Shown here: positions 5,605 through 5,867 of the stretch, piece by piece
Numbering within the stretch: position 1 is the stretch's first letter
Layout of the letters: each line of letters opens with the position of its first letter
Assembly (NCBI GenBank): GCA_023391005.1
Contig: JAEWBS010000108.1
Coordinates: 1 to 5,867, forward strand
Length of the DNA: 5,867 bases
DNA from: Bacillota bacterium
Lineage (GTDB): Bacteria; Bacillota; Clostridia; Oscillospirales; Ruminococcaceae
Direction: 5' to 3'
Notes under the pieces: generated by a model
The model's database searches: none
Told to the model about the DNA's origin: nothing
Seen by the model: the letters and a program-made list of their open reading frames with translations, nothing else
Translations under genes and position numbers: made by a program

Positions 5605-5867
5605 GTGTTTGAAGGGATAAGACAAGACATTCGCGCTGTTAAAGAGCGCGACCCCGCAGCGAGAAATTCCATTGAAGTGCTGCTGCTGTATTCCGGCGTA
5701 CACGCCATTATATTGCACAGGCCCGCGCACTGGCTTTATCATCGCAAGATGTATTTTGCCGCGCGCTTTATCTCGCAGCTCTCCCGTTTTTTGACCGGCG
5801 TTGAAATTCACCCCGGCGCAAAAATGGGCCGGGGCATTTTAATCGACCACGGTTCCGGTGTCGTCAT
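5605..5867 (+). CDS. cysE: Serine O-acetyltransferase CysE, N-terminal part
   Basis: The enzyme transfers an acetyl group from acetyl-CoA to L-serine, giving O-acetylserine, the first step of cysteine synthesis in the cytoplasm. Only the first 87 residues are in the window. The short helical N-terminus (FEGIRQDIRAVKERDPAARNSIEVLL) is typical of the compact Gram-positive form, which lacks much of the N-terminal extension of E. coli CysE. RPAHWLYHRKMYFAARFISQLSRFLTGVEIHPGAKMGRGILIDHGSGVV (39-87) enters the left-handed beta-helix of hexapeptide repeats. His82 aligns with the catalytic His158 of E. coli, and Glu67 takes the place of its partner Asp143, a substitution I believe is common in short forms. 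The GTG start at 5605 has AAGGAGG at 5591-5597, 7 bases upstream, and a promoter at 5532-5560. A cysK may follow beyond the window; this cannot be seen. Confidence 0.93.
   Translation, partial: MFEGIRQDIRAVKERDPAARNSIEVLLLYSGVHAIILHRPAHWLYHRKMYFAARFISQLSRFLTGVEIHPGAKMGRGILIDHGSGVV

Noticed and set aside
5554..5811. Minus-strand open frame opposite cysE
   Set aside because: It is antisense to an unmistakable CysE N-terminus and its promoter.

Overview
The window looks like chromosomal DNA of a Gram-positive, anaerobic Clostridia-type Firmicute, probably of the Oscillospiraceae/Ruminococcaceae. This is inferred from the GC-rich reading frames, strong purine-rich AAGGAGG-type ribosome binding sites, a Sec signal peptide/lipoprotein style of export, and radical-SAM and CysE proteins that read like Clostridia versions. 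No species is assigned. All recognised genes are on the + strand.

Positions 1-4110 hold most of a polyamine (spermidine/putrescine) ABC importer operon: the 3' end of potA (ATPase), complete potB and potC (the two permeases), a small Ig-like lipoprotein gene, and potD (substrate-binding protein). potA/potB overlap by 14 bases and potB/potC by 4, which suggests translational coupling. The lipoprotein gene follows potC after 34 bases, and potD follows after a 107-base AT-rich gap. The importer takes up polyamines by ATP hydrolysis. Two details depart from the textbook layout: an extra Ig-like lipoprotein between potC and potD, and a PotD that seems to be held on the membrane by a C-terminal transmembrane helix with a basic tail rather than by a lipid anchor.

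Positions 4111-4636 are non-coding. They start with an AT-rich hairpin between 9-base direct repeats, then a perfect GC-rich terminator-like hairpin (4270-4299). About 330 bases follow with no convincing gene, several short inverted repeats and no known RNA family that I recognise.

Positions 4637-5521 encode a radical SAM protein of the spore-photoproduct-lyase-like (SPL) group, probably starting at a TTG codon. A good extended -10 promoter (5532-5560) then drives cysE (serine O-acetyltransferase), which runs off the right edge. These two genes are functionally unrelated to the pot operon as far as can be seen.

I do not see a clearly new system here. The best leads are the PotD membrane anchor, the extra lipoprotein in the operon, and the structured intergenic stretch.
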